64,000 bases of DNA from Alg239-R122 sp041746135 (GTDB lineage Bacteria; Pseudomonadota; Alphaproteobacteria; Sphingomonadales; Sphingomonadaceae): NCBI GenBank assembly GCA_041746135.1, contig JBGTHQ010000025.1:1-64000 (forward strand), in the 5' to 3' direction. Shown here piece after piece: positions 1-8,080 of the stretch (positions within the stretch are counted from its first letter, which is position 1; every line of letters starts with the position of its first letter). The notes beneath the pieces are model-generated. The model was given only the letters and a program-made list of their open reading frames with translations, was not told the origin of the DNA and did not search any database. The translations under genes and the position numbers were made by a program.

Positions 1-1
1 C

Positions 2-505
2 GACACCGGGTCGGTCACGCTGGCGGCGGCCGAGGCCGATATGACACCGCGCAGCGCGTATCAGCTGCGCCGGGCGCCGGGCGCGCAATCTTTTGCCCGC
101 GCGTGGGAAATGGCAATTGCACAGGCGGCGCGGCAGCTGACCGATATCGCGTTCGAACGCGCGATCAACGGCGTGCGTGAGCCGGTGTTCGACCGTGAGG
201 GCAACCTGACGGGCATGAAGAGCAAGCTCAACGATCGGTTGCTGATGTTCCTGCTACGCCACCACCGCCGCGACGTGTATGGCATCGGCACCGAATCGGT
301 GCTCAGCATCGAGGAACGCAAGACTGCGAACAAAGCCAATGCCGGCAAATCCCCCCTGCCCGATACGCTCGACGCGCTCGAAGATCGCAAGGAACCGGTT
401 GCCGACGAATATGACGATATCTACGATCTTAAATTTGCCGATCCGGGTCGGGACCGGGCGGAGGACAAAATGCCGCAGATCAAACGCGACCCGAATCCAA
501 CATAA
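2..505 (+). CDS. HTH-like hypothetical protein, 5'-truncated by the window edge
   Basis: The frame is open from base 2 with no upstream stop, so the N-terminus probably lies outside the window; an internal ATG at 41 is the first visible start. The readable part contains SAYQLRRAPGAQSFARAWE followed by a basic, alanine-rich helix. This resembles the helix-turn-helix segment of a sphingomonad family distantly like phage terminase small subunits, in which a short 'AYRLR..P.A..F..AW' motif follows the HTH. The C-terminal half is charged and low in recognisable structure (EYDDIYDLKFADPGR). No phage genes lie next to it, so a chromosomal DNA-binding role is as likely as a prophage remnant. The gene ends before a hairpin shared with the convergent DJ-1-like gene. 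Confidence 0.6.
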   Translation, partial: DTGSVTLAAAEADMTPRSAYQLRRAPGAQSFARAWEMAIAQAARQLTDIAFERAINGVREPVFDREGNLTGMKSKLNDRLLMFLLRHHRRDVYGIGTESVLSIEERKTANKANAGKSPLPDTLDALEDRKEPVADEYDDIYDLKFADPGRDRAEDKMPQIKRDPNPT

Positions 506-603
506 AATGCCAAATACCGCGCAAACAACGCGCACCTTGGTGCGAAGTTAAGGGAAGCCAAGCATTTTTAGAGGGCAGAACTGGCGCCAGTATCACAACG
601 CAG

Positions 604-632
604 CGCGGCCGGCACACGATGCGCCGGCCGCG
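604..632. terminator. Strong hairpin between convergent genes
   Basis: A perfect 10-bp inverted repeat, CGCGGCCGGC / GCCGGCCGCG, with a 9-nt loop lies in the 163-bp gap between two convergent genes (stops at 505 and 669). There is no T-run after either arm. It would therefore be a GC-rich bidirectional terminator or a transcript-stabilising structure rather than a canonical intrinsic terminator. Confidence 0.5.
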
Positions 633-668
633 AATGGCAGTCTGGATGAGGGCCTTGGTCTTAGGCTC

Positions 669-1346
669 TTACGTGAGTTTCGCGAGCAGCATTTCCGCCG
701 CTTTTTCCGAACTGGCCGGGTTCTGGCCGGTGATCAGCAGGCCGTCCTCGACCACGTGCACGCCCCAGTCGTCGCCCTTGGTATAATGGCCGCCCTTTTG
801 CTTGAGCATATCCTCGAGCAGGAACGGCACCACGTCGGTCAGCCCGACGCCTTCCTCCTCGCCATTGGTAAAGCCGGTGACTTTCTTGCCCTTGACCAAA
901 AGCGCGCCGTCGCTGCCCTTGACATCGCGCAGCACCGCGGGGGCGTGGCACACCGCAGCAACGGGCTTGCCCGCGGCGATCATGGCCTCGATCAGCGCAA
1001 CCGATTTGGCACTGTTGGCGAGATCCCACATCGGACCATGCCCGCCGGGATAGAAGACCGCGTCATATTCGCCCGCATAGATCTCCGCCAGTTTGTGCGT
1101 GGAGGCGAGCTGCTTCTGGCTTTCGGGGTCGTCCTTGAAGCGGCTGGTCGAATCGGTCTGCGCATCCTCGGCATCGCTTTTGGGATCGAGCGGCGGCTGG
1201 CCGCCCTTGGGCGAGGCGAGCGTGATGTCGGCGCCCGCATCCTTGAACACATAATAGGGCGCGGCAAACTCTTCCAGCCAGAAACCGGTCTTCTCGCCGG
1301 TATCGCCCAGTTCGTCGTGCGAGGTCAGGACCATCAGTATCTTCAT
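669..1346 (-). CDS. DJ-1/PfpI family protein (type 1 glutamine amidotransferase-like)
   Basis: About 225 residues with the complete DJ-1/PfpI fold signature. The N-terminal strand is KILMVLTSHDELGDTG, the acidic elbow is YDAVFYPGGHGPMWD, and the nucleophile motif is AAVCHAPAVL, with the reactive Cys followed by His. The long insertion after the first strand (GFWLEEFAAPYYVFKDAGA) is typical of the HchA/Hsp31-like branch, which acts on methylglyoxal or damaged proteins as glyoxalase III, deglycase or chaperone. The start at 1346 is preferred over the in-frame ATG four codons upstream because GGAG lies 6 nt before it. Cytosolic; probably a stress protein. The exact substrate is not readable from sequence. 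Confidence 0.9.
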   Translation of the reverse strand: MKILMVLTSHDELGDTGEKTGFWLEEFAAPYYVFKDAGADITLASPKGGQPPLDPKSDAEDAQTDSTSRFKDDPESQKQLASTHKLAEIYAGEYDAVFYPGGHGPMWDLANSAKSVALIEAMIAAGKPVAAVCHAPAVLRDVKGSDGALLVKGKKVTGFTNGEEEGVGLTDVVPFLLEDMLKQKGGHYTKGDDWGVHVVEDGLLITGQNPASSEKAAEMLLAKLT

Positions 1347-1442
1347 GTCTATCTCCATTAAGGTATGTGCCGCCGAACGGCGGACGCTACCTCCTCAACG
1401 CACGCCTTGCACCCGCTGTTCCCTCGCTGCACAATTAGGCTG

Positions 1443-1595
1443 CTAGCGGGTCAGCGCGGGGACGACCCAGACGATGGTCATCGCCACGACCGCCAGCACA
1501 AGCGAGATGGTCAGCACATAGCGCACGATATGCGGGCGCGTCGCGGCGCTGGCTTCCTCGGTGGTGACTTCGACTTCATCGCCGTGACGTTCCAT
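1443..1595 (-). CDS. Small single-pass membrane protein (50 aa)
   Basis: An ATG preceded by a clear AAAGGAG ribosome-binding site opens a 50-codon frame. A hydrophilic, acidic N-terminus (MERHGDEVEVTTEEAS) is followed by one hydrophobic helix (YVLTISLVLAVVAMTIVWV, about residues 26-45) ending PALTR. The layout suggests an inner-membrane protein with a cytoplasmic N-terminus. Small proteins of this form are common in sphingomonads but I know no function. It sits between the DJ-1-like gene and a DoxX-like gene, all on the minus strand. Confidence 0.7.
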   Translation of the reverse strand: MERHGDEVEVTTEEASAATRPHIVRYVLTISLVLAVVAMTIVWVVPALTR

Positions 1596-1650
1596 GGTCT
1601 TTCTCCTTTAACCTGGGTTAGCGATAGAATAGCAGCTTTACCGCGCCGCG

Positions 1651-2067
1651 CTAGTCCTTGCGGTGAAACGGCCAGTCGGTCACCCCGCCGACCCACAAGG
1701 CCCACCAGATGATCACCGGCTGCAACACCAGGCGCGGGCCGTGATAGCCCCAGCCCAGGGCAGTGCCGCCGATCGGGATAAGATTGATCGCATGGTTCAG
1801 ATTGGCCGGCCACACGCACAGAGCATAGAGCGCCAGCCCGATGCCCGCGGCATAGCGAAAGCGCCGCGTCATCAGGCCGATCGCCCCGGCTATCTCCGCC
1901 ACCCCGGTCAGGAATACGACCTGGTCGGGCACGGGCACCCAGTGCGGCGTGATCGCGAGAAAGCCACCGGGCGATGCGATATGCAGCACCCCGGCCCCGA
2001 AATAGATCGCGGCCATCAGCCAGCGAAACAAAGTGCGCGTACGGGATTGCGGGGTGGGCACATCCAC
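1651..2067 (-). CDS. DoxX-like integral membrane protein
   Basis: About 138 residues with four hydrophobic helices (LFRWLMAAIYFGAGVLHI, VVFLTGVAEIAGAIGLM, YAAGIGLALYALCVW and a C-terminal pair). The early 'YFGAGVLHI' and the 'GVAEIAGAIGLMTRRFRYAAG' stretch are characteristic of the DoxX/DoxD-like superfamily of small quinone- or redox-associated membrane proteins. The preferred start is a GTG at 2067 that overlaps the stop of the upstream channel gene (TAGTG). This implies translational coupling; longer frames upstream lie inside the channel gene. Function unknown. Confidence 0.75.
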   Translation of the reverse strand: MDVPTPQSRTRTLFRWLMAAIYFGAGVLHIASPGGFLAITPHWVPVPDQVVFLTGVAEIAGAIGLMTRRFRYAAGIGLALYALCVWPANLNHAINLIPIGGTALGWGYHGPRLVLQPVIIWWALWVGGVTDWPFHRKD

Positions 2068-2492
2068 TACGCCCGCCCCATACGGGCAATGACGCGGACG
2101 AAAAAGGCGGTCGACCAGCCGAGCAGGATGACGCCGTTGACACCCTCGATCGCCGCAACAAGCTGCCATGCCTTGGCAAACCCGTCGTCGTCATAACCGA
2201 TCGTGGCGTAGGTGATGGTGGAAAAATACAGAGCCTCGCGCAGCGTATCCATCGCGTCGATCCAAAGATACAAAAAGCCATAGGCCCATATTTCGATGCC
2301 GTGCAGCACGAACAGTCCGAGAACCAGTGCCAGCGTCACGGCAATGCCGCGCAGCGAGTTGGGCGTCAAGTGCGTTGCCGCCTCTTCCTGTGCCTCAAGA
2401 CGCAGCAGCCGCGACAGGCAGTAAATCCCCATACCATGAATCAGCACCGTAAGCATGACCATGCAGGTGGAAACAAACAGTTCGGCCAGCAT
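2067..2492 (-). CDS. Two-TM potassium-channel-like protein (Ion_trans_2 type)
   Basis: A 141-residue protein with an N-terminal membrane helix (FVSTCMVMLTVLIHGMGIY), a second helix (TLALVLGLFVLHGIEIWAYGF), then a re-entrant pore segment FSTITYATIGYDD and a final helix (VAAIEGVNGVILLGWSTAFFV). The order helix / pore loop with TxGY / helix is that of bacterial two-TM K+ channel domains. The signature reads TIGYDD where the canonical filter is T(V/I)GYGD, so the second glycine is replaced by Asp and selectivity may be altered. No RCK or cyclic-nucleotide domain is present. Coupled to the DoxX-like gene downstream. Confidence 0.8.
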   Translation of the reverse strand: MLAELFVSTCMVMLTVLIHGMGIYCLSRLLRLEAQEEAATHLTPNSLRGIAVTLALVLGLFVLHGIEIWAYGFLYLWIDAMDTLREALYFSTITYATIGYDDDGFAKAWQLVAAIEGVNGVILLGWSTAFFVRVIARMGRA

Positions 2493-2498
2493 GCCCGG

Positions 2499-2618
2499 TC
2501 AGCGCCTTTTCAAGCATTCGGCACGCTTGGCAATATATGCGCCGCTGCGCTCCTGCGCCCCTAGCCGCTGGCCGCTGGCCGCGGCAAGGACATATTCTGG
2601 GTTGGCATTGCTCGTCAT
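2499..2618 (-). CDS. Putative 39-aa small protein upstream of the channel gene
   Basis: A short frame starting at ATG 2618, preceded by GGGAG at about 7 nt, and ending 6 nt before the channel start. The product (MTSNANPEYVLAAASGQRLG and a basic tail CLKRR) has no recognised domain. The ribosome-binding site and the tight spacing suggest a leader peptide or a small coupled gene. It could equally be chance. Confidence 0.3.
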   Translation of the reverse strand: MTSNANPEYVLAAASGQRLGAQERSGAYIAKRAECLKRR

Positions 2619-2755
2619 AACTGAAGCTCCCGTACTTCACCTGCAATGCCGTCTGCATTGGCATGTTCGTACTCCAGCGGCAAGCGATCCCGCTTTCGGG
2701 GCTCGAACCGGCAAGCCATCTGGCCAGTGTCGCTGACTTCTGCTAGCCCTGCACA

Positions 2756-3661
2756 ATGGCCAGCATCCGCGCGCGCATCATCAACCAATTGCTTCCCCTT
2801 CTGGGCATCAAATCCTTTTTTGCCGAACCCGGCAAAATCGACGCGCGGCTGCGAAAGATACGTGCCAAGGGGCCGGATTTGCCCTCCAAGGCCATGCACC
2901 GCAGATTCGATGTGCACAAAGACACAGCGCGCGGCTATTGCGTCTATACCATGAACCCGAAAACAGGCATCCGCGCAGGTGCGCCGCATCTCTATTATCT
3001 GCATGGGGGCGGCTATATCATGGATATTTCCAGCGTGCATTGGGACTTCGTGATGCGCATGTGCGAAACGCTGGGCGCATCCGCCACGGTGCCCGTCTAT
3101 CCGCTCGCGCCCGAGCATAAGGCGGCCGAGATACTGTCTGAAATGCATGCGCTCTACCGCGATATCTCTGCCGCCCACGGTGCGCGCAACATTACCATAA
3201 TGGGCGACAGCGCGGGCGCCGGTATGGCGCTTTCGCTGGCGCAGATAGTGCGTGACGCAGGCGATGCGTTGCCGACAGAACTGGTGCTGCTATCGCCCTG
3301 GCTCGATGCCAATGGCGATCATCCCGCGCAGCCGGATATCGAAAAACGCGACAGAATGCTGGCCATCGCGGGGCTGGTCGGTGCAGGAAAGATGTATGCG
3401 GGGCATCTGCCCGTGAACGATGCGCGCGTCAGTCCGCTGTTCGGGTCGCTGAATGGCCTGCCGCCGATACAGATGTTCGCCGGCACCTCGGACATATTGC
3501 TGCCCGACGCACAAAGACTACGCGATCTGGCAAAAACCGCCGAGGGTGCACCGCCGATCGACTATCACGAATATGAAGATATGTTCCACGTATGGATGCT
3601 CCTGCCCGTGCCGGAAGCAAAGACAGTCGTGCGCCAAATTACCGGATTTATTCAGGGCTGA
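2756..3661 (+). CDS. Alpha/beta hydrolase (HSL / esterase family)
   Basis: A 301-residue hydrolase of the hormone-sensitive-lipase branch (alpha/beta hydrolase fold-3). The oxyanion-hole motif LHGGGY is at about residues 82-87 and the nucleophile elbow GDSAGAG puts Ser at about 152. The catalytic Asp is probably in the 'TSDILLPDA' turn and the catalytic His in 'MFHVW' near the C-terminus. It would hydrolyse short to medium acyl esters in the cytosol; the natural substrate is unknown. The 3' end overlaps the convergent ung gene by 10 bp. Confidence 0.9.
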   Translation: MASIRARIINQLLPLLGIKSFFAEPGKIDARLRKIRAKGPDLPSKAMHRRFDVHKDTARGYCVYTMNPKTGIRAGAPHLYYLHGGGYIMDISSVHWDFVMRMCETLGASATVPVYPLAPEHKAAEILSEMHALYRDISAAHGARNITIMGDSAGAGMALSLAQIVRDAGDALPTELVLLSPWLDANGDHPAQPDIEKRDRMLAIAGLVGAGKMYAGHLPVNDARVSPLFGSLNGLPPIQMFAGTSDILLPDAQRLRDLAKTAEGAPPIDYHEYEDMFHVWMLLPVPEAKTVVRQITGFIQG

Positions 3662-4359
3662 ACATTGTCCGGAAGTTTCCAGTCGATTGGCTCGAGCCCC
3701 TTGTCTTCCAGAAACGCATTGGCCTGGCTGAAATGCCGGCATCCCAGAAACCCGCGATGCGCCGACAAAGGTGATGGATGCACCGATTTCAGCACGCGGT
3801 GTTTCGTCTCCTCAACGAATGCCGCCTTTTTCTGCGCATAGCTGCCCCATAGCATGAACACCGTTGGCGTCTGGCGTTCGGCGATCTTGCGGATTATCGC
3901 ATCGGTGAATTTCTCCCATCCCTTGCTCTGGTGCGATGCCGCCTCGCCTGCGCGCACGGTCAGTACGCTGTTGAGCAGCAACACGCCCTGCCGTGCCCAG
4001 TGTTCCAGATAACCATGGTTTAGCGGCGCGATCCCCAGATCGGCATGCAGTTCCTTGTAAATATTCTTGAGCGACGGCGGGGGCTGAACACCCGGTCGCA
4101 CGCTGAAACACAGTCCATGCGCCTGCCCGGGGCCATGATAGGGGTCCTGTCCCAGTATCACTACGCGAACCTGTTCCAGCGGCGTAAGGTCAAGCGCGCG
4201 AAAATATTCGCTCCCCGCCGGATATATAATATTGCCCGCCGCTTTTTCGGCGAGCAAAAACTGTTTGAGTACATGCATGTAAGGCGCCTCGAATTCCGGC
4301 AACAGCTCTTGCTTCCAGCTTTCGTGCAAATCGATATCTTCTGCCCTGATACCAGCCAT
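3652..4359 (-). CDS. ung: Uracil-DNA glycosylase
   Basis: A family 1 uracil-DNA glycosylase of 235 residues, the usual length. The water-activating motif GQDPYHGPGQAHGLCFSV and the DNA-intercalating loop HPSPLSAHRGF are both intact, as is the LLLNSVLTV core strand. It removes uracil from DNA to start base-excision repair in the cytosol. Its ATG overlaps the TGA of the preceding TPR gene by one base (TGATG), so the two are probably co-transcribed. Confidence 0.97.
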   Translation of the reverse strand: MAGIRAEDIDLHESWKQELLPEFEAPYMHVLKQFLLAEKAAGNIIYPAGSEYFRALDLTPLEQVRVVILGQDPYHGPGQAHGLCFSVRPGVQPPPSLKNIYKELHADLGIAPLNHGYLEHWARQGVLLLNSVLTVRAGEAASHQSKGWEKFTDAIIRKIAERQTPTVFMLWGSYAQKKAAFVEETKHRVLKSVHPSPLSAHRGFLGCRHFSQANAFLEDKGLEPIDWKLPDNVQP

Positions 4360-6128
4360 CAGCGCACTATTTCTTCTTGTTCCAGCATTTTTACGGCGAT
4401 GGGAATAATACTGGGAGTGATTATAAATTGGCCGACGATTTTGCCGGGGTCAGCTGGGGAGGAAACTGGGTATTCGCGAGCCAGTTCGCTCCATAACCTA
4501 CGCGCCGCTTTTATATCCCCGCGTTTTGCAGATGCCAATGCGCGCACCAGTTTATGTTGCGGCTCGGAAGGAACTTGCAAAGTAACGGTATCGTTGATGA
4601 CCTCCGTAGCTTCCTGGTCACGATCGCCCTGGAGCAGGAGAAGCGCCAGCGCGATTGGCGTGTCTGTAATCTGGTTGGGCCGCAAAGCCATGGATCGGCG
4701 CAAATAGCTTTCGGCTTCAGCATCGCCGCACCCCAACAAATATATGCCTGTGTAAGACATTATTCTTGCATTATACGGGTTGAGTTCGAGCGCTTTTTCG
4801 CTGAGTTTCTTGCCGCGTTGACACTCAGCGTTAAAAAATGCCGCACATGCACTTGCAAGCACCGCCGCCGAGCTCTCCGGATTTGAATCAATGGCTTCAC
4901 GCGCGAGCTGTGTGCCCGTCTTGCCGATCCGCTGTCCGTTGCCTTTTCCTTCCTCTATAAACTTCATGAGGGACAAGGCCGCCAAATAGGGCGCGGGATC
5001 CTGCGCCCTATCAATCGATTCTTGCAGCCATGCGCGAATTTTTGGGAGCGATTCGGCCCTGCGATAACGGACAAAAACATTCTGCTGCAAAAGACAGGGA
5101 TAGCCGGGCGCGAATTTTTGCCCGTTGTAGCGCAGAAAATTCTGACCAATAACGCCGTCCAGAGGTGATACGCGCGCAACGATCGTTGCCAAAGCGTCCT
5201 CCAGATTATTGGTTTCTCCATCGGTTTGGGTCACACGCGACCAGATGATCTGACCGGCCGGATCACGTAACTGGACGGAAATATCAAATGCAGGCCCGCT
5301 CTCCAGCACTAAGGTGCTTAGCCGGTATGCCCTGATATTGTCATTTCCTATCGAGCGGGTGCGTAACCGCAATACTTCGAAACGGCGAAAAGAACCTCCC
5401 CAGAATGTGTCCACTTTGGCGGCTATGGTTGCAGCTGATGCAGTGTCGGGTTGCACTTCATCCACCGTCAGGACTGGCGAATCGACAAATGCGGCCGATG
5501 GAATTGTCTCTCCTTTCGGATACAGCCCAAGCGCCCACAAGGAAGCGGCAATCAATATAAAGGCTGCAACACCCAGCATGGTATAAGCCTGCCGCTTTTT
5601 CAGATTCTCTACCGAAAGTCGGTCGTTATGCGCAACATCAGGTCCTGTTGGTTGATGCGGCTCTCGCAAAGTATCATAACGCGTATTTGTGTTAGCCAAC
5701 ACCTTTCTCGTATGGAGAATTTCTGTCTCCATATCGCCATTCCAGGTGTTGCTGCTGGCGTCCGTTTCATGATTTTCCGACCCTACACGACTATGATCAC
5801 CCAGTTCCGCAACACTTGCAGAAAAACCGATTGTGCGGCTTACGGGGTTTGCCGAATGCAGAACGATTCGATAATCACCGAGTGGTATGTCAAATCTGCC
5901 ATCGCTGGGGTTGTCGGCGTAGAAACGGTCCAGCAATTTGCGCAATCGCCCGATCTGTACCCTTGGGTAGCTGTCTGTGCCTGAATCGAAACTGCTATCG
6001 CGTCCCAAAGCTTCGACGGCAATAGTATCGGCTTTTATGCCACGGTCCGTACCCGCCAGATTCTGATCGACAAGATAGCTTAATAACTTGGCCATCACCG
6101 GTGCACGTATAAATGCATCAGAGTTCAA
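4359..6128 (-). CDS. Regulator-like membrane protein with N-terminal wHTH-like domain and TPR repeats
   Basis: 589 residues. Residues 8-90 (KLLSYLVDQ, KADTIAVEALGR, YPRVQIGRLRKLLDRFY, DYRIVLH) match a module at the N-terminus of many proteobacterial adenylate-cyclase-like or TPR proteins, related in style to winged-helix output domains. A polar linker precedes one transmembrane helix (about 184-203), then a periplasmic region with tetratricopeptide-like helices (about 400-560). The layout is CadC-like: cytoplasmic DNA-binding candidate, membrane pass, sensory TPR. The only start upstream of the domain is TTG at 6128; an in-frame stop lies about 18 codons upstream. Upstream DNA is a long AT-rich intergenic region. 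Target genes are not identifiable. Confidence 0.65.
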   Translation of the reverse strand: MNSDAFIRAPVMAKLLSYLVDQNLAGTDRGIKADTIAVEALGRDSSFDSGTDSYPRVQIGRLRKLLDRFYADNPSDGRFDIPLGDYRIVLHSANPVSRTIGFSASVAELGDHSRVGSENHETDASSNTWNGDMETEILHTRKVLANTNTRYDTLREPHQPTGPDVAHNDRLSVENLKKRQAYTMLGVAAFILIAASLWALGLYPKGETIPSAAFVDSPVLTVDEVQPDTASAATIAAKVDTFWGGSFRRFEVLRLRTRSIGNDNIRAYRLSTLVLESGPAFDISVQLRDPAGQIIWSRVTQTDGETNNLEDALATIVARVSPLDGVIGQNFLRYNGQKFAPGYPCLLQQNVFVRYRRAESLPKIRAWLQESIDRAQDPAPYLAALSLMKFIEEGKGNGQRIGKTGTQLAREAIDSNPESSAAVLASACAAFFNAECQRGKKLSEKALELNPYNARIMSYTGIYLLGCGDAEAESYLRRSMALRPNQITDTPIALALLLLQGDRDQEATEVINDTVTLQVPSEPQHKLVRALASAKRGDIKAARRLWSELAREYPVSSPADPGKIVGQFIITPSIIPIAVKMLEQEEIVR

Positions 6129-6764
6129 AAGCCTATCTCTTTCTAGGCAACACGCTTGATTCGTGCCTCTTTAAATACGCTCACAACACCATCTCGGTAT
6201 TATAAATCCCTGTTCTACCAAAAAAATCGTATGTTACGGGTAACAATCATCTCCCAATGATTAATTTATCGGCCTTATGCATTAATAACCGTTAAAATAC
6301 AGTTACACCACATGATACTCCCGTTTTCTCTTTAAATTAATACACAATCTCTTCAATTGCTTATGAAAACAGTCCCTATGCTACGGTAACAGATGCCATA
6401 TTTAACTGCCGCCTTTTGACTTTACGGAGCATAGTGCACTTGTCTGATCGAAACACTTTCGTGATGACAGCGTATCAGTTCCTGGTCCCAACAGGATCGG
6501 GTGCGTTTCGCTCTTTATATAGACAACACGCGGTATTGGTCCGCCGCTAGTTCGTTGCACATACAAGATATTGAAACACAGGTTGGTCCCTATATGTTTC
6601 AAAGATTATTTCCGGGTTGCTTATCCTCCCACCTAGCAGCCCGGACATATCTCAACCAATCGCCTCTGGGAACAAATCACCTCGTTTTGGAGTATAGGTA
6701 AACCGCGACTTGTAACAGCGCCCACGCAACGATCTGCATTGAAAGGCACCGCAGGATACACTCC
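6129..6764. other. Low-GC intergenic region without a convincing gene
   Basis: Roughly 640 bp with visibly lower GC than its neighbours, between the minus-strand TPR gene and a plus-strand exported protein. Short frames (for example 6402-6602 on the minus strand) lack ribosome-binding sites and domains. The region carries several AT-rich promoter-like tracts and related GTTAC/GTAAC elements around 6233 and 6379. It probably holds divergent promoters and regulatory sites. Confidence 0.5.
6233..6244. promoter_or_regulatory. GTTACGGGTAAC palindrome, candidate operator
   Basis: A perfect inverted repeat GTTAC-GG-GTAAC lies about 105 bp upstream of the TTG start of the TPR regulator-like gene. 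A similar imperfect element, GCTACGGTAAC, occurs at about 6380. Their position suggests autoregulation by the wHTH-TPR protein, but this is inference only. Confidence 0.3.
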
Positions 6765-7082
6765 ATGAAAACCGCACGCATCTTCATCGCTCTTGCAGCC
6801 ACCATCGGCAGCCTTGCCATGGCACCCGCTGCATTCGCTGCCGAAGCGAGCAGCACGGAGCGGGCCGCTCCGCAAAGGGTCAAAACTGCCACAGCCAGCG
6901 TTACAATTGCGCGTGCCAAAACATTCACGTTTTCAAACAAGGGCGGTGTCGAAGGGGGCATGCAGAGTAAAAATACAGCAAGCCGCAGTGAGTTGGTTCG
7001 TGAATGCAAACCGCAAAAATCCACCACCACCGAAGGCGAAACGCCCGCTTGTGCAAGCATGCTGATTACCGACCTTCATTAA
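6765..7082 (+). CDS. Small exported protein of unknown function
   Basis: 105 residues with a textbook Sec signal peptide: MKTAR, a hydrophobic core IFIALAATIGSLAM and cleavage after AAFAA at about residue 25. The mature part is basic and Ser/Thr-rich (RVKTATASVTIARAKTFTF) with two cysteines (ECKPQK and TPACAS) that could form a disulfide. No family recognised. Probably periplasmic or secreted. It is followed 45 bp later by an antitoxin-like gene on the same strand. Confidence 0.6.
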   Translation: MKTARIFIALAATIGSLAMAPAAFAAEASSTERAAPQRVKTATASVTIARAKTFTFSNKGGVEGGMQSKNTASRSELVRECKPQKSTTTEGETPACASMLITDLH

Positions 7083-7126
7083 AATCCAGATCATTTTCGA
7101 CCCCCTATCGCTTATAGGAACCTTGT

Positions 7127-7399
7127 ATGTTCAACGATATCATCACTCGGGAATACGATCCTGCAACTTTTGCCAATTCGCCGGAACAACTGGCAAAGCT
7201 CATCGATGATGCCTTGCGCAGCAAGGACACGACACGGATATCCGCAGCCTTGCGGACCGCGGCCCTTGCCAAGGCGCAAAGCCGCCAAACTTCTAATACC
7301 GATAATCTGCATGTCTCCACCCTCGACGAGAGAATGCGGCCAATGGCTTGCCTCGGCATGCGACTGCATTTGAGCGGGACCAATGATATTGCCGCATAA
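7127..7399 (+). CDS. Orphan antitoxin-like protein (TIGR02684/HigA-2-like)
   Basis: 90 residues. The N-terminal half (YDPATFANSPEQLAKLIDDA, then LRSKDTTRISAALRTAALAKAQS) follows the pattern of the 'addiction module antidote' HTH family: a D/Y-rich start, an 'LDDAL..gD...I..AL...A.A.g' helix pair, and a final 'LGLRL' reflected here by CLGMRLHLSG. The central 'Gls...lY' helix-turn-helix is poorly conserved, so it may be divergent or decaying. No RelE/ParE-type toxin is adjacent on either strand. The assignment is by remembered pattern only. Confidence 0.5.
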   Translation: MFNDIITREYDPATFANSPEQLAKLIDDALRSKDTTRISAALRTAALAKAQSRQTSNTDNLHVSTLDERMRPMACLGMRLHLSGTNDIAA

Positions 7400-7452
7400 G
7401 GCCATGATGGGCAGTTAGCCGCACAGCGACTTGTCTGCTAGCGCGACAGAAG

Positions 7453-8079
7453 TTAATCCACTCCCCAAGGCGGAAGCGGGGTTTCAATCGGACGCGTAAT
7501 ATCGAACTCCACGCGAAAAAGGCGGTTTTCGCGCGACAGCTGATAGGCAAATATCCGATCCGTCAGTTCCAGTGTCCATATATTTGTAACGGACGCATCC
7601 AGGCCTTCTTTCCGGAACATATCTACCGATTGCGTATCTACGGAAAATTCCTGCCGCGTTACCGTACCCCTGTTTCGCGTTTCGCCGCCGTACCAGCTCA
7701 CTGCATCTTCGTTACCGTCTTCATGCCGATGATCATGTTTGAGCCGCAATCCAAACGCGGTCCTTTCAACAACCCATGTGCGCGACCTGTCATCGGCGAC
7801 ATGAAAGGGTATCCGGATCGTTTGCGTATCGCATTCCCGGACATGCATGATCATTGGTTTTTGCAACATTCCCGCATCGGCCGCATCGCTGGATACGAGC
7901 TTGCCGGAATATGCTTTCCCACATAATGCGGACAGCTTGTCAAAAAATGCCTGTTGCGGATCGTAAACGCTTCTGGGTCCAACACAGCTAGCCAGTAGAA
8001 AGATGCAGAAAACGACGAAAGATGTCGCAACAAAGCGCATGGCTGCATGACCGTCTCGGTCTTGTACTGTCATGCTCAT
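7453..8079 (-). CDS. Predicted lipoprotein of unknown function
   Basis: About 208 residues. A signal sequence (MRFVATSFVVFCIFLLASCV) contains the lipobox LASC, so Cys would be lipidated. Conserved-looking segments follow: FFDKLSALCGKAYSGK, MIMHVRECDTQTIRIPFHVADD, and LRLKHDHRHEDG with a His-rich patch that could bind metal. The start is uncertain: ATG 8079 lies just after the SDR stop (TGATATG), and ATG 8073 or ATG 8040 are alternatives, the last giving a conventional short signal peptide. It is the last gene of a four-gene minus-strand cluster with an SDR, DUF1295 and an acyltransferase. Likely envelope-located. Confidence 0.7.
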   Translation of the reverse strand: MSMTVQDRDGHAAMRFVATSFVVFCIFLLASCVGPRSVYDPQQAFFDKLSALCGKAYSGKLVSSDAADAGMLQKPMIMHVRECDTQTIRIPFHVADDRSRTWVVERTAFGLRLKHDHRHEDGNEDAVSWYGGETRNRGTVTRQEFSVDTQSVDMFRKEGLDASVTNIWTLELTDRIFAYQLSRENRLFRVEFDITRPIETPLPPWGVD

Positions 8080-8080
8080 A

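Noticed and set aside
2..505. Prophage terminase small subunit
   Set aside because: Only HTH-like similarity, no other phage genes; kept as a generic DNA-binding protein.
1511..2281. Long minus-strand frame spanning three small genes
   Set aside because: It runs through the DoxX-like and channel genes in another frame and translates to Arg/Pro-rich sequence typical of a GC-rich shadow.
6402..6602. 66-aa minus-strand frame in the AT-rich gap
   Set aside because: No ribosome-binding site, domain or codon pattern; likely chance.
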